Source: CAWFGS01 sp963815535 (GTDB lineage Bacteria > Pseudomonadota > Alphaproteobacteria > Sphingomonadales > Sphingomonadaceae). From it: a stretch of 64,000 nt of DNA. The DNA is taken from assembly GCA_963815535.1 (NCBI GenBank), contig CAWFGS010000006.1, positions 1-64,000 of the forward strand, in the 5' to 3' direction. Of the stretch, positions 27,137-37,158 are shown piece by piece. The position numbers and the translations under genes were made by a program. How positions within the stretch are numbered: the first letter of the stretch is position 1; each line of letters opens with the position of its first letter. The notes beneath the pieces are model-generated. The model did no database searches. It had not been told where the DNA came from and saw only the letters and a program-made list of their open reading frames with translations.

Positions 27137-27223
27137 CCGTTTCGCGCCAAACGCAGCGAACCGATCAATCGCATGATTTGGCCGCACAACGCTTGCGTTT
27201 GTAAAACGCGGTGTTAGGAGCGC

Positions 27224-27245
27224 GATATGTTGTATCATACATTCC
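27224..27245 (+). promoter_or_regulatory. Zur-like imperfect palindrome over the TonB receptor start
   Basis: The sequence around TGTTGTATCATACA is an AT-rich dyad in a G+C-rich context. Its left half GATATGTTGTA matches a Zur half-site (GAAATGTTATA) at nine of eleven positions, and the right half ATACATTCC matches if one base is added. It overlaps the proposed ATG at 27227, which is unusual for an operator. Confidence 0.35.
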
Positions 27246-29435
27246 CCGCTTCGCCCGCCAGATCATCCCGTACGCATCTGCGCGCCATCGCATCATCGTC
27301 GATATTCGCGCTCGCCTGCGCGAACTCTGGCCGTGCCCGTATCGGCGCAAACCGCTGCTGCGGACGCGCGGACTGCCGCCGATGAACCGCTGGATGACGA
27401 TTTCCACAATCGCCGCACCGGGGAAATGGGCGACATCATCGTGACGGCCACCGGCCTTCGTCAGCTCGACATTCTGTCCGGGACATCCGTGGTCGAGGGG
27501 CTGGAGCTTCAGCGCGAACAGAACGGCCAGATCGGCGAAGTCCTCGCCAAACTGCCCGGCGTTTCCGCATCCAGCTTCGCACCGGGCGCATCACGCCCGG
27601 TTCTGCGCGGCCTGCAGGGGGAACGGGTGCGCGTCCTGATCGACGGGATCGGCACGATCGACGTCTCCAACACCAGCGTCGATCACGCCGTAACGGTGGA
27701 ACCGCTGACGACGGAACGGGTCGAGGTCATTCGCGGCCCAGCCACCCTGCTATACGGCAATCAGGCAATCGGCGGCGTGGTCAACGTCATCGACAAGCGT
27801 ATTCCGCTGCGCCCGTTGGACGAACCATTCCATTTGGATACCCTGTTCGCCGGCAACTCCGCTGCGAACTTGTATGAAGGCGGCGGCAGCCTGGATATCG
27901 CAGTCGGTCAGAACCTGGTCGTTCACGTCGATGGTTCCTATCGCAACACCGACGACCTTTCCATCGGCGGCGCACAGGTTGCACCGCTGTTCCGCGCCGC
28001 CCTGCTCGACCAGGCGGCGCAGGATATCGCCGATGGCGATGTGGAGGGCGGCAACGAACTGATCGAGGCGGCCAATCAGCGCGACGTGCTGCCCAACAGC
28101 TTCACCGAAACATTCAGCGGCAATGCCGGCTTCGCAATCTTCGCAGGTGGCGGCACGCTGGGTGCGTCCGTCGGCATCTACGACACCAATTACGGCGTAC
28201 CGGGACGGCCCGGTTTCGAGGAAGGCGCCGAAGAAGAAGGAGGCGAAGAAGAAGAGGGCGAAGAGGAAGGCGTTTCGATCGACCTGCGCCAATATCGTGC
28301 CGATCTGCGCGGCGAACTGCCCCTTGGCGGCGGCTTCTTCGAAATGCTGAAAACCCGCATCGGTTATTCCGATTACACCCACACCGAATTCGAAGGCAGC
28401 GAAGTCGGCACGGTGTTCGAAGTGCAGGGCATCGAAGCGCGCGCGGAACTGGTTCAGGCACAGCGCAACGGGCTGGGCGGGGGCATCGGCCTGCAATATA
28501 CCTTCCGCGATTTTCAGGCGATCGGGGAAGAAGCCTTCGTCGCGCCCAACGAAACCGAAACATTCGCGGTGTTCGCCGTGCAGGAATACGGCCCCGGACC
28601 GCTGCAGCTGGAATTGGGCGCGCGGTATGAAAACACCAGCGTCGATTCACCCCCGCTGGGTATCGATCGCGATTTCGATACGTTCTCCGCATCGGTCGGT
28701 CTGGCTTACGAGGTTACGCCGGGCCTGCGTCTGGGGGCCAATGTCAGCCGCGCGGAACGTGCGCCGGGTGGGGAGGAACTGTATGCCAACGGTCCGCACA
28801 TCGCGACCCAGGCGTTCGAAATCGGCGATCCCGATCTCGACACGGAAAAATCGCTGGGCGGCGAAGTGTTCGTGCGCGGCAATATCGCCGGGTTCGAACT
28901 GGCGGCATCCGCCTATTACACGTCGTTCGACCGGTATATTTTCGATCAGGCCAATGGCGAAATCGAGGACGGGCTGCCGGTGTTCCTGATCCTGCAGGAC
29001 GATGCCGAATTCTACGGTATCGAGGGTGAAGTGCGTGCGCCCCTGTACGATGGCAACGGCTTTGGCGTGACCGCCGATCTGCGGGCCAGTTACGTTCGCG
29101 CCGAATTCGAAGATGGCGCCAATGTGCCGCGCATCCCGCCATTGAGCCTGCTGGGCGCGTTGGAAGCCGATGCCGGTCCGATCGTCGTCCGGGGTGAAGT
29201 GCAATACACTGCCGAGCAAAACCGCAACGGCGAATTCGAACTGCCGACGGACGATTTCACCTTCGTCAACGCATCGATCGCATACCGTCCGGCATTCGGC
29301 CGCGACCGCATCACGGTGCTGGCGCAGGTCGATAACATCTTCGACACGGTCGGCCGCCGCCATGCCAGTTTCACGAAAGATTTCGTTCCGCTGGCGGGCC
29401 GCAATTTCCGGCTGAGCGTTCGCAGCAGCTTCTGA
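27227..29435 (+). CDS. TonB-dependent outer-membrane receptor, ZnuD-like (frameshift in signal peptide)
   Basis: An outer-membrane TonB-dependent receptor, ~735 aa. Signal peptide: MLYHTFPASPARSS...IFALACA, then after an extra A near 27320 LAVPVSAQTAAADA. Plug domain: IIVTATGLRQLDILSGTSVV, LRGLQGERVRVLIDGI, VEVIRGPATLLYGNQAIGGV. The barrel ends LAGRNFRLSVRSSF with terminal aromatic Phe. An acidic run (GAEEEGGEEEEGEEEG, about residues 331-346) sits where related receptors for zinc carry a His/Asp-rich loop, so a metal cargo is likely. GGAG lies seven bases before the ATG at 27227. Flanked by terminators on both sides, it is a single-gene unit. Confidence 0.9.
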
Positions 29436-29464
29436 TCGTCACGCAAGTCGAACAAAGGGGGGGG

Positions 29465-29490
29465 AAGGGGGGCGGACTGCCCCCCTTTTT
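29465..29490. terminator. Intrinsic terminator, bidirectional
   Basis: AAGGGGGG, short loop CGGACTG, CCCCCC then TTTTT. It serves the receptor gene from the left and the DoxX run from the right. Confidence 0.8.
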
Positions 29491-29492
29491 CG

Positions 29493-30029
29493 TTAATTGC
29501 GGATGTCGCCGACGGGACGGGCGCCGTTTTCCGCACGCCCTTTCGTCAATCCTTCGGCCAACCCTTCCGCGTGGGCGGCGCGCAATTCGGCATCATGCGC
29601 CCGTTCGCCCGCTTTCGTCGCGACGACCTCCCCCTTACGCACGGTACGCATATGGTCGTAACTGCCCCGCATCTGACCGTATGCGAACACGACCATCAAT
29701 CCGCCCGCAATGGCGAGGTTTTTCATCGCCATCGCCGACTGCACCTGATCGGTCAGATCGGCATGGAAGAACAGAATGGTCGCGATGGTGAAACCCGCCA
29801 GCACGATCGCCACCAGACGCGTCATCAACCCGATGGCGAGCATGATCCCGGCAACCAGTTCGAAAATCGCCGTGGGCAAGGCAACGCCCGGCGGCAATGT
29901 GCCGACCGATTCGATATAGGCCTGCGTGCCTGGAATATCGATCAGCTTCGTCACCCCGCCCGCGATGAAGATCAGCGACAGGAATATGCGGCCCACGATG
30001 GCGGCAATGGTGGATAGGGTTGCGGACAT
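29493..30029 (-). CDS. DoxX family membrane protein
   Basis: A 178-residue DoxX-family protein with four helices: IVGRIFLSLIFIAGGVTKLI, ALPTAIFELVAGIMLAIGLM, LVAIVLAGFTIATILFF and AMKNLAIAGGLMVVFAYGQM. DoxX proteins are small quinone-linked or redox-linked membrane proteins with few tested functions. The C-terminal ~45 residues are a charged, Ala/Glu-rich tail (GERAHDAELRAAHAEGLAEG) that probably forms a helix in the cytosol and is unusual for the family. It is the last gene of a long minus-strand run. Confidence 0.9.
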   Translation of the reverse strand: MSATLSTIAAIVGRIFLSLIFIAGGVTKLIDIPGTQAYIESVGTLPPGVALPTAIFELVAGIMLAIGLMTRLVAIVLAGFTIATILFFHADLTDQVQSAMAMKNLAIAGGLMVVFAYGQMRGSYDHMRTVRKGEVVATKAGERAHDAELRAAHAEGLAEGLTKGRAENGARPVGDIRN

Positions 30030-30076
30030 AATCTTACGCTCCTGCTTGGGTTCGATCGAAGTGGTGTCGATCGGTA

Positions 30077-31264
30077 TCAGGTGGCCTGTTCGATTTCGAA
30101 AGTCAGTTCGGCGTTGTCGCGCAGGCGCTTGACCAATTGTTCGCCCAGGATCGAACCGGGCGTTCCAATCCCGCCATCTGCATCGCTCGACAACAGGGCG
30201 ATGCCCGTTTCGGTCAGCATCCGGCTGGTGGAACCGTATCCCGGATCGTAACGGCCTTTGACGCCGTAATGGATCGTCTGTCCATCGGGCATTTCGCCGA
30301 CGAACAACACATCGTAAAACCCGTTTTCGCGTTCTTCTGCCGTCGGCCCCTCGCCGGGTTTGGGCGGTTTCGCGCCGAACGGGTTCTTGAGCATTTCGGT
30401 TGCCATCTTGGCGGCTTTTTCACCCAGCTCGCCCGCGCTGGTCAGCATCATTTCGTCATATTTGAAATCTTCACCGTAAGGATGGCCGAGCAGGAAATTG
30501 GTGCGATGGACGTTTTTCGTATTGATCGTGGCCATGATGAACGGCGCGGCCCATTTGCCCAGTTCCTTGTCATATTCCGGCAGCAGCCCGGTCGGCTGGC
30601 TTGGCCCTTCGAAACCCGGCGTCAGGCCGAACGGGCTTTGCAGGATCGGGATCAGCTTGGGGTTCTTGGCGATGCTTTTCATCGTTTCGGTCAGACTGGC
30701 CGCCGTGCCGCCGCTGAACGTGCCCTGCATCGCGCGGACCCGCCCCTTAACTCGCGGCGCGGGCTTGCCGAATTTCGCCTTCGCTTCTTTCTGCAGCATC
30801 AGAACGCCGAGATCGAAGGGGATGGAATCGAAACCGCTGGAAAAACAGATGCGCGCGCCGCTCGCTTTCGCCAGATCGTTATTCTTGTCGATCTGTTCGC
30901 GCATCCAGCCCGGCTCTCCGCACAGATCGGCGTAATCGGTCCCCTCGCGCGCGCATGTTTCGACCAGTTCGTTGCCGTATAGCTGATAGGGGCCGACAGT
31001 GGTCAGCACGACCCTGGTTCGCTTCGCCATCGCGGTCAGGCTGGCGGGATCGGAAGCATCGGCGACGATCAGCGGCGTGTCGTCGGGCGCGCCGATCAGG
31101 GTGCGGATATCTTCCAGCTTGGACTGGTTGCGCCCGGCCATCGCCCATGTCGGTGCATCGTCGCGCGAACCGTATTGATTGACCAGATATTCCGCGACCA
31201 GCCGCCCGGTATATCCCGTGGCGCCATAGACGACGATATCGAATTCGCGGTTTTTCTTGGTCAT
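30077..31264 (-). CDS. Saccharopine dehydrogenase-like NAD(P) oxidoreductase
   Basis: A 395-residue protein starting MTKKNREFDIVVYGATGYTG, with the Rossmann motif YGATGYTG. Homologues are annotated as saccharopine dehydrogenase-like or trans-acting enoyl reductase (the Rv2449c/Rv2953 group). Further motifs: AMAGRNQSKLEDIR, TTVGPYQLYGNELVETCARE and GTDYADLCGEPGWMRE. Members act with lipid or polyketide pathways in actinobacteria; the role here is unknown, and no fatty-acid synthase lies near. The gene is intact, 33 bases from the upstream dcd gene's stop on the same strand. Confidence 0.9.
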   Translation of the reverse strand: MTKKNREFDIVVYGATGYTGRLVAEYLVNQYGSRDDAPTWAMAGRNQSKLEDIRTLIGAPDDTPLIVADASDPASLTAMAKRTRVVLTTVGPYQLYGNELVETCAREGTDYADLCGEPGWMREQIDKNNDLAKASGARICFSSGFDSIPFDLGVLMLQKEAKAKFGKPAPRVKGRVRAMQGTFSGGTAASLTETMKSIAKNPKLIPILQSPFGLTPGFEGPSQPTGLLPEYDKELGKWAAPFIMATINTKNVHRTNFLLGHPYGEDFKYDEMMLTSAGELGEKAAKMATEMLKNPFGAKPPKPGEGPTAEERENGFYDVLFVGEMPDGQTIHYGVKGRYDPGYGSTSRMLTETGIALLSSDADGGIGTPGSILGEQLVKRLRDNAELTFEIEQAT

Positions 31265-31297
31265 GTCGTGCTCCCTTGATGTGGCGGGAGTGTAGCG

Positions 31298-31852
31298 TCA
31301 GACCTTCGGCAAAGTCACCCCGCGCTGCCCCATATATTTGCCCGCCCGGTCGGCATAGGTCACTTCGGGCCGTTCGTTTCCACGCAGGAACAGGAACTGG
31401 CACGCGCCTTCATTGGCGTAGATTTTCGCAGGCAGCGGGGTGGTGTTCGAAAACTCCAGCGTGACGTGCCCCTCCCACCCCGGTTCCAGCGGGGTGACGT
31501 TCACGATGATGCCGCAGCGCGCATAGGTGCTCTTGCCGAGGCAGATGACCAGCACGTCTTCGGGTACGCGGAAATATTCGACGGTGCGTGCCAGGGCGAA
31601 GGAATTGGGCGGGATGATGCAGACGTCCGTGTCGCGATCGACGAAATTCTTGGGATCGAAATCCTTGGGATCGACGATGGTGCTGTCGACATTGGTGAAG
31701 ATCTTGAATTCCGGCGCCACTCGCGCGTCGTAACCGAAAGAACTGAGGCCGTAGGATATGCAGCCGTCGCGCCGTTGCGATTCCACGAACGGTTCGATCA
31801 TGCCGCGTTCGGTCGCAGCCGCGCGAATCCATTTGTCGCTGAGTATTGCCAT
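31298..31852 (-). CDS. dcd: dCTP deaminase
   Basis: dCTP deaminase, 184 aa, converting dCTP to dUTP for thymidylate synthesis. The N-terminus MAILSDKWIRAAATERGMIE is typical; SSFGYDARVAPEFKIF and GKSTYARCGIIVNVTPLEPG carry the catalytic Arg and Glu region, and EGACQFLFLRGNERPEVTYA and GKYMGQRGVTLPKV end it. The gene is intact. It lies between a secreted hypothetical and the Rossmann oxidoreductase; with nrdA/B in the same window the nucleotide-pool genes are near but not clustered. The start is the ATG at 31852; the frame is open further upstream but not conserved. Confidence 0.97.
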   Translation of the reverse strand: MAILSDKWIRAAATERGMIEPFVESQRRDGCISYGLSSFGYDARVAPEFKIFTNVDSTIVDPKDFDPKNFVDRDTDVCIIPPNSFALARTVEYFRVPEDVLVICLGKSTYARCGIIVNVTPLEPGWEGHVTLEFSNTTPLPAKIYANEGACQFLFLRGNERPEVTYADRAGKYMGQRGVTLPKV

Positions 31853-31927
31853 CGCGCGACGTTCGGCGATGTGCGGGGCAGGGGCAATGGCACAGGCACG
31901 CTTGTCCCCCAATGCGCCGTTTCGGGG

Positions 31928-32459
31928 TCAGCTGATGGTCGATGCGCCCAGTTGCGGGTTCAGCTTCGTGACGTAATTCAGCCACGCCTTGGGCTTTCGC
32001 AGATATTTCTTCGGATAATCGACCTTCAACCCCAGAATGCCGCCGATCGCGCCCACGAAATGGATGCAGTTGCGCGTGTCGAGATCGTAATATTTGCCCG
32101 GCGCATCCCGCCACGCGGCCAGTTCGCGCTTGATCGCGTAATATTGCGCGTCGGTGGCGGTAATGGTGAAGTGGCGATTGGTGGATCGGACATATTTGTC
32201 CTTCTCCACCTCGATGGAATGTTTCACCGGGCCCGTCAGGATGGCGGGCGACACGCTCTTGGCGGTGAAGCCGAAATTTTCGTCTCACCCGCGCGCCGGT
32301 TTTGTCCAGCGTCCCCTCCAGCACCACGAAGGTATGGGGGTATCGCCCGAACAGGACCGATCCGTTGAAACTGTGGAAGCTGACCTTGACCTCCGCTGCG
32401 GCGGGGGTGGTCCACATCAGGGTGAACAAAGCGGCAAACAGGGTCAACAAGCGTGTCAT
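31928..32459 (-). CDS. Secreted Cys-His protein, papain-like fold suspected (one frameshift)
   Basis: An exported protein of ~177 aa. Signal peptide MTRLLTLFAALFTLMWTTPAAA, then VKVSFHSFNGSVLFGRYPHT and FVVLEGTLDKTGARV, a shift caused by an extra A near 32278, then ENFGFTAKSVSPAILTGPV. The C-terminal half has DLDTRNCIHFVGAIGGILGL: an Asn-Cys pair followed by His, as in papain-like permuted (NlpC/LRAT) cysteine hydrolases, with an upstream His in RYPHTFVVL as possible partner. A peptidase or amidase function is an inference only. The family is common in sphingomonads and uncharacterised. Confidence 0.65.
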
Positions 32460-32516
32460 GACAATGCCCTATAATCGTCCCGCATCGCCTGTCGATGAAC
32501 GAAGCGACATCGGCCG

Positions 32517-35500
32517 CTATCCGTTCCCGGCAAGCAGGCTGGCATTGCCGCCCGCCGCCGTGGTGTCGATGCAAGTGACGCGCTCGGTCGCGAAACGGGC
32601 GACGTAATGCGGGCCGCCTGCCTTCGGACCGGTTCCCGAAAGTCCCTCCCCGCCGAATGGCTGGCTTTCGACCACTGCCCCGATCTGATTGCGGTTGATG
32701 TAGATATTGCCAACCCGCGCATGCGCCCGGACATAGGCATGGGTCGCCGCGATTCGGCTGTGAAGCCCCAGCGTCAGCCCGAAACCGGTGGCATTGATGT
32801 CGGCCACGACCTGCGGTAATTGCCCGCTTTTGAACCGGGCGACATGCAGGACCGGCCCGAAATTCTCGCGCTTCAGATCCAGGATGGAATCCATTTCGAT
32901 AATGGTCGGCGCGACGAAACAGCCATGCGCGACCCCGCCCGGCAGATCGCGCCGCCAAACCTTGCGGCCCGCTTTTTCACGCCGCGCGACATGGCGTTCC
33001 AGCGATGCGCGCGCGTCGGGATCGATCACCGGGCCGACATCGGTGGCGAGGTCCGCCGGATCGCCGATGACCAGCGCATCGAACGCACCGCGAATCATGG
33101 CCAGCATATCGTCGGCGATATCGTCCTGCAGGTACAGCATCCGCAAGGCGGAACAGCGTTGGCCGGCGCTTTGAAACGCGCTCGCCATAACGTCCCGCGT
33201 CACTTGTTCGGGCAGAGCTGAGGAATCCACGATCATCGCGTTCTGACCGCCGGTTTCCGCAATCAATGTGGCGATCGGCCCGTCGCGCGCCGCCAGACTG
33301 CGATTGATGGCGCGTGCCGTTTCGCTGGAGCCGGTAAACGCGACGCCCGCCAATTGCGGGTGCGAGGTGATCCATGCACCCACATCGCCCGCACCCGGCA
33401 GCATTTGCAGCACTTCGCGCGGGATGCCCGCCTCGTGACACAACCGAACAGCGAGCGCGGCGATCAGCGGCGTCTGTTCGGCGGGTTTCGCCACCACCGT
33501 ATTCCCGGCGGCCAATGCAGCGGCGGCGGGGCCGATGAATATGGCCAGCGGGAAGTTCCACGGGCTGATCGCGGCGAACACTCCACGTCCGGCCAGCCGC
33601 AGCGTATTGGCCTCCCCCGTGGGGCCGGGCAGATCGGTGGGCGTGGTGAACAGTCGACGTGCCTCGACCGCGTAATAGCGCAGGAAATCCACCGCTTCGC
33701 GCAGCTCCAGCACTGCATCGGGCAAGGTCTTGCCCGCCTCGCGCTGGCACAGCGATACGATCGCGTCCGTATTCGCTTCGAATGCGTCGGCGGCCGCTTC
33801 CAGCAACAAGGCGCGCTTTTCCCCGCCCAGCGCATCCCAGCCGGGTTGAATTTCGGCGGCCCTCTCGATCGCCTGCGCGACCTCCTCCGCCACACTGTCG
33901 CGCCGCGTGCCGACTTCCGCCGTCAGATCCTGCGGCATGGTGATCGGCGCGACCTCGCCCCCGTCGGCATTTGGAAAAGTAGGCTCGGCGTGCCAGCGAA
34001 TGCCGGTCATATCGCGCAACCGTTCCATCAGCGGGTCACGGACCAGCGGGTCCGACAGGTCGATACCGGCGCTGTTGGTCCGGTCGGGGAAGATGTCGCC
34101 GGGCAGCGGAATGGCCGGATTGCGGGCAGAGGCCAGCGCAGCCAGTTCCGCCACCGGATCGACAGTCAACTCCGCCACCGGAACCTCGCGCATCCGCCAT
34201 GCGATTGACGAAGGAACTGTTGGCCCCATTTTCCAGCAGGCGCCGAACCAGATAGGCGAGCAGTTCCTTATGCCCGCCGACCGGGGCATAGATGCGAACC
34301 GGCGTGATGCGTTTCTGCGCGCTGCGTTCCTGCTGCGTCAGTTCGGCATAGAGATCTTCCCCCATACCGTGCAGCCGTTGAAATTCGAACGGGGCATCGC
34401 CGCGCGCCGCCGACATCGCCTTGATCGTGCCGACCGTGATGGCGTTGTGCGTGGCGAAGGCGGGATAGATCGCTTCGGGTGCGGACAGCAGCCGGGCGGC
34501 GCAGGCGAGGTAGGATACGTCGGTTGCGACCTTGCGCGTGAACACGGGGTAATCGACGAACCCGCCCACCTGGCTCAGCTTGATTTCGGTGTCCCAATAC
34601 GCGCCCTTCACCAGCCGCACGAAAAACTGCCGATCGTATCGGCGTGCCAGGCGGATGACCCAATCGCACAAGGGCACCGCACGTTTCTGATACGCCTGGA
34701 TGGCCAGGCCGAACCCGGCCCAGCGCGATCCGTCCGCGCGAGTGAACAGATCGTCATCGGCGGCAACCGCTTCGATGATGTCCATCGACAATTCCAGCCG
34801 CTCGGCTTCTTCCGCATCCAATGTGAAATGCACCCCGCAATCGCGAGCCATAGCGGCCAGTTCGCGAATGATCGGAACCAGCGCGGCGGCGGCGGCGTCG
34901 GCGTGCAGAAAATCATATTGCGGATAAAGCGCGGACAGCTTCACCGATATGCCGGGGCTGGTGTGAATGTCTCCGTCCCCTTCCGCCGCCAGCCGTTGCA
35001 GCGCGGCAGTGTAGGCGGCGCGATACCGTGCGGCGTCGGCATAAGTCATGGCCGCTTCGCCCAGCATGTCGAAACTGTGGGTCAGCCCGGCTTTGCGTTC
35101 GGGCGCGGCACGCTTCATCGCTTCATCGATATTGCGGCCGAATACGAACTGCCCGCCCAATATCCGCATGGCCTGCAACGTGGCGGTGCGGATGACCGGT
35201 TCGCCCAGCCGCCCGACCGTGCGTTTGACGGTCGCGCCCATACCGCGCGCGGCGAGTTCGGGACGTTCCAGCACCTCGCCCGTCAGCATCAGCGAAAACG
35301 TCGCCGCGTTGACGAAAGTGGAACTGGATTCGCCCAGATGCGCCGACCAGTCGATGCCGGACAGCTTGTCGCGGATCAGCGCATCGGCGGTTCCCGCATC
35401 GGGAACGCGCAGCAACGCTTCCGCCAGACACATCAGCGCCACGCCTTCTTCCGTGGACAGGCCGAATTGGTGCAGGAATGCGTCCAGTCCGCTTGCCTTG

Positions 35501-35664
35501 CGCGCCCGTGCCCCTGCGATCAGAGTTGCCGCCAGTTCCGCGCCCGCATCATGCGCCGCGCTGGCGGGGGCGGCGTCCGCCAGCCGTTCCGCAACGCAGG
35601 CTCCCTCGCCCTGCCGATAAGCGGCGCGAAATTGCGATCGATCAAGGGGTTGCAGGTGAGTCAC
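32517..35664 (-). CDS. putA: Bifunctional proline dehydrogenase / P5C dehydrogenase (one frameshift)
   Basis: PutA oxidises proline to glutamate in two steps. About 1,048 aa. The N-terminal half is the FAD proline dehydrogenase barrel (ISVKLSALYPQYDFLHADAA, VRLVKGAYWDTEIKLSQ, YLVRRLLENGANSSFVNR). The C-terminal half is the aldehyde dehydrogenase (AAISPWNFPLAIFIGP, ETGGQNAMIVDSSAL with the Glu, SAFQSAGQRCSALRMLY with the catalytic Cys). An extra base near 34210 splits the two halves. There is no N-terminal ribbon-helix-helix, so this PutA cannot repress its own gene, and no C-terminal extension is present. Expression control must come from another regulator. Confidence 0.96.
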
Positions 35665-35767
35665 GCGTGGCCTTCATGCAAAACGTCTGTGCTGCCGATC
35701 TGCACCCCGCCGCGCCGCTAATCAAGTGAAGTCGGCCCATCATAGGATGGCTTCGCTGCAAAACGGC

Positions 35768-36668
35768 CTAGCCGCGGCGCAGCACCCGCCCGGCCACCGC
35801 ATCCAGCTTCGCCAGCACGAGCCGGGTCGCGCGCGTCGGGCGATGTGATGATCGCGGTGTCGAGCGTGGTGTCGATGGGGGAGGGGGCGCGAACGGCCGG
35901 CAGGGCGGCAATGAAATGTGCCACGGTATCGCGCGCCAGATCGCCATTGGCCTGCATCTGGGCGAGTATCTGCGTGACATCGACGCCCGCCTCCGCATCG
36001 CGCCAACTGTCGTAATCCGTCACCATCGCGACGAGGGCGTAGGGCAGCTCCGCCTCGCGCGCCAGCCGCGCTTCGGGCATGGCGGTCATGCCGATGACAT
36101 CTGCGCCCCATTGGCGGTAAAGCTTGCTTTCGGCGCGAGTGGAAAATTGCGGTCCCTCCATCGCCAGATACGTTGCGCCGACCGCCGGGCAGCCGCCCGC
36201 CGCCCGCACGGCCTCGCCCGCCATCGCGGTCAGGCGCGGGCATACGGGTTCCGCCATGGAAGCGTGGACGACCATGCCGCGCCCGTAAAAACTGGCGGGG
36301 CGGGGGCCGCCGGCATGGGTGGCGGTGCGATCGATGAACTGATCGACGCAGACGAAGCGGCCCGGCGGCAGCTCTTCGCGCAGGGAGCCCACCGCGCTGA
36401 TCGACAGAATATCGGTGCAGCCACAGCGTTTCAGCGCATCGATGTTGGCGCGCGCGTTCAATTCGCCGGGCGGAATGCGATGACCGCGACCGTGCCGGGG
36501 GAGGAACCGCACCCGACTATCGCCGATCCGTCCGCACAGAATATCGTCGGACGGCGCGCCCCACGGCGTATCGACGGCGATCCATTGCGCGTCCTCCAGC
36601 CCCGGAATGTCGTACAGACCCGACCCGCCGATGATGCCGATGGTCCACGGCGATGCGCCTTGCGTCAT
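35768..36668 (-). CDS. mtnP: S-methyl-5'-thioadenosine phosphorylase (one frameshift)
   Basis: An MTA phosphorylase of the PNP/MTAP family, ~300 aa, splitting methylthioadenosine into adenine and methylthioribose-1-phosphate. IGIIGGSGLYDIPGLE is the family N-terminus; RFLPRHGRGHRIPP, AVGSLREELPPGRFV, EGPQFSTRAESKLYR and GADVIGMTAMPEARLAREAE carry phosphate, purine and ribose contacts. A shift near 35815 hides the true C-terminus (LVLAKLDAVAGRVLRRG, stop at 35768). It belongs to the same strand run as the radical SAM and glycosyltransferase genes. Related enzymes can also accept other 5'-modified adenosines. Confidence 0.93.
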
Positions 36669-36684
36669 GGCATCCTCAGGTCTC

Positions 36685-37158
36685 TCATGGCCTATCCTGT
36701 TCTTCGCGGATCAATTCGGACCGCACGCGCACCGTCCGCGTGGCGATATGGACCTCGCCCAGAAAGAACCCGATCCCGGCCACGATCATGCTCATCGCGA
36801 CGATGAACAGCACGGAAATCAGCACCGACGCATCGACACCCCACAGATCGCTGAGGAACAGCGCCGCAACCAGGAAGGCGATGACGAGGCCGGACGAACT
36901 CAGCAGATTGATGGAACGGTGATTGTAGCTCATCCGACTGTCCAGCCCGCGCAGTTCGTCGCGGTACATCCGGTGATTGCTTTCGTTCTCGCACGCCACG
37001 ATCTCGCGTTCCAGCGCCCGCGCCCGGTCGATCACCCGGCCCAGTCGTGCGGTCACGACGTTCAGCAGCGACCCCACCGCGACCAGCAGGAACACCGGCG
37101 CGACGGCCAGCTGGATGACGCGCCCGACATCGACACCTGAATCGAGGACGCCGATCAT
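36685..37158 (-). CDS. DUF2721 family membrane protein
   Basis: A 157-residue DUF2721 protein. A first hydrophobic segment (GRVIQLAVAPVFLLVAVGSL) is followed by the conserved LNVVTARLGRVIDRARALE, a polar helix with many Glu and Arg, and two more membrane helices (SSGLVIAFLVAALFLSDLWG, VLFIVAMSMIVAGIGFFLGE). Function unknown. The ATG overlaps the stop of the radical SAM gene by four bases, so the two are translationally coupled; that pairing suggests a shared pathway or membrane anchoring, which is inference. Confidence 0.85.
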   Translation of the reverse strand: MIGVLDSGVDVGRVIQLAVAPVFLLVAVGSLLNVVTARLGRVIDRARALEREIVACENESNHRMYRDELRGLDSRMSYNHRSINLLSSSGLVIAFLVAALFLSDLWGVDASVLISVLFIVAMSMIVAGIGFFLGEVHIATRTVRVRSELIREEQDRP

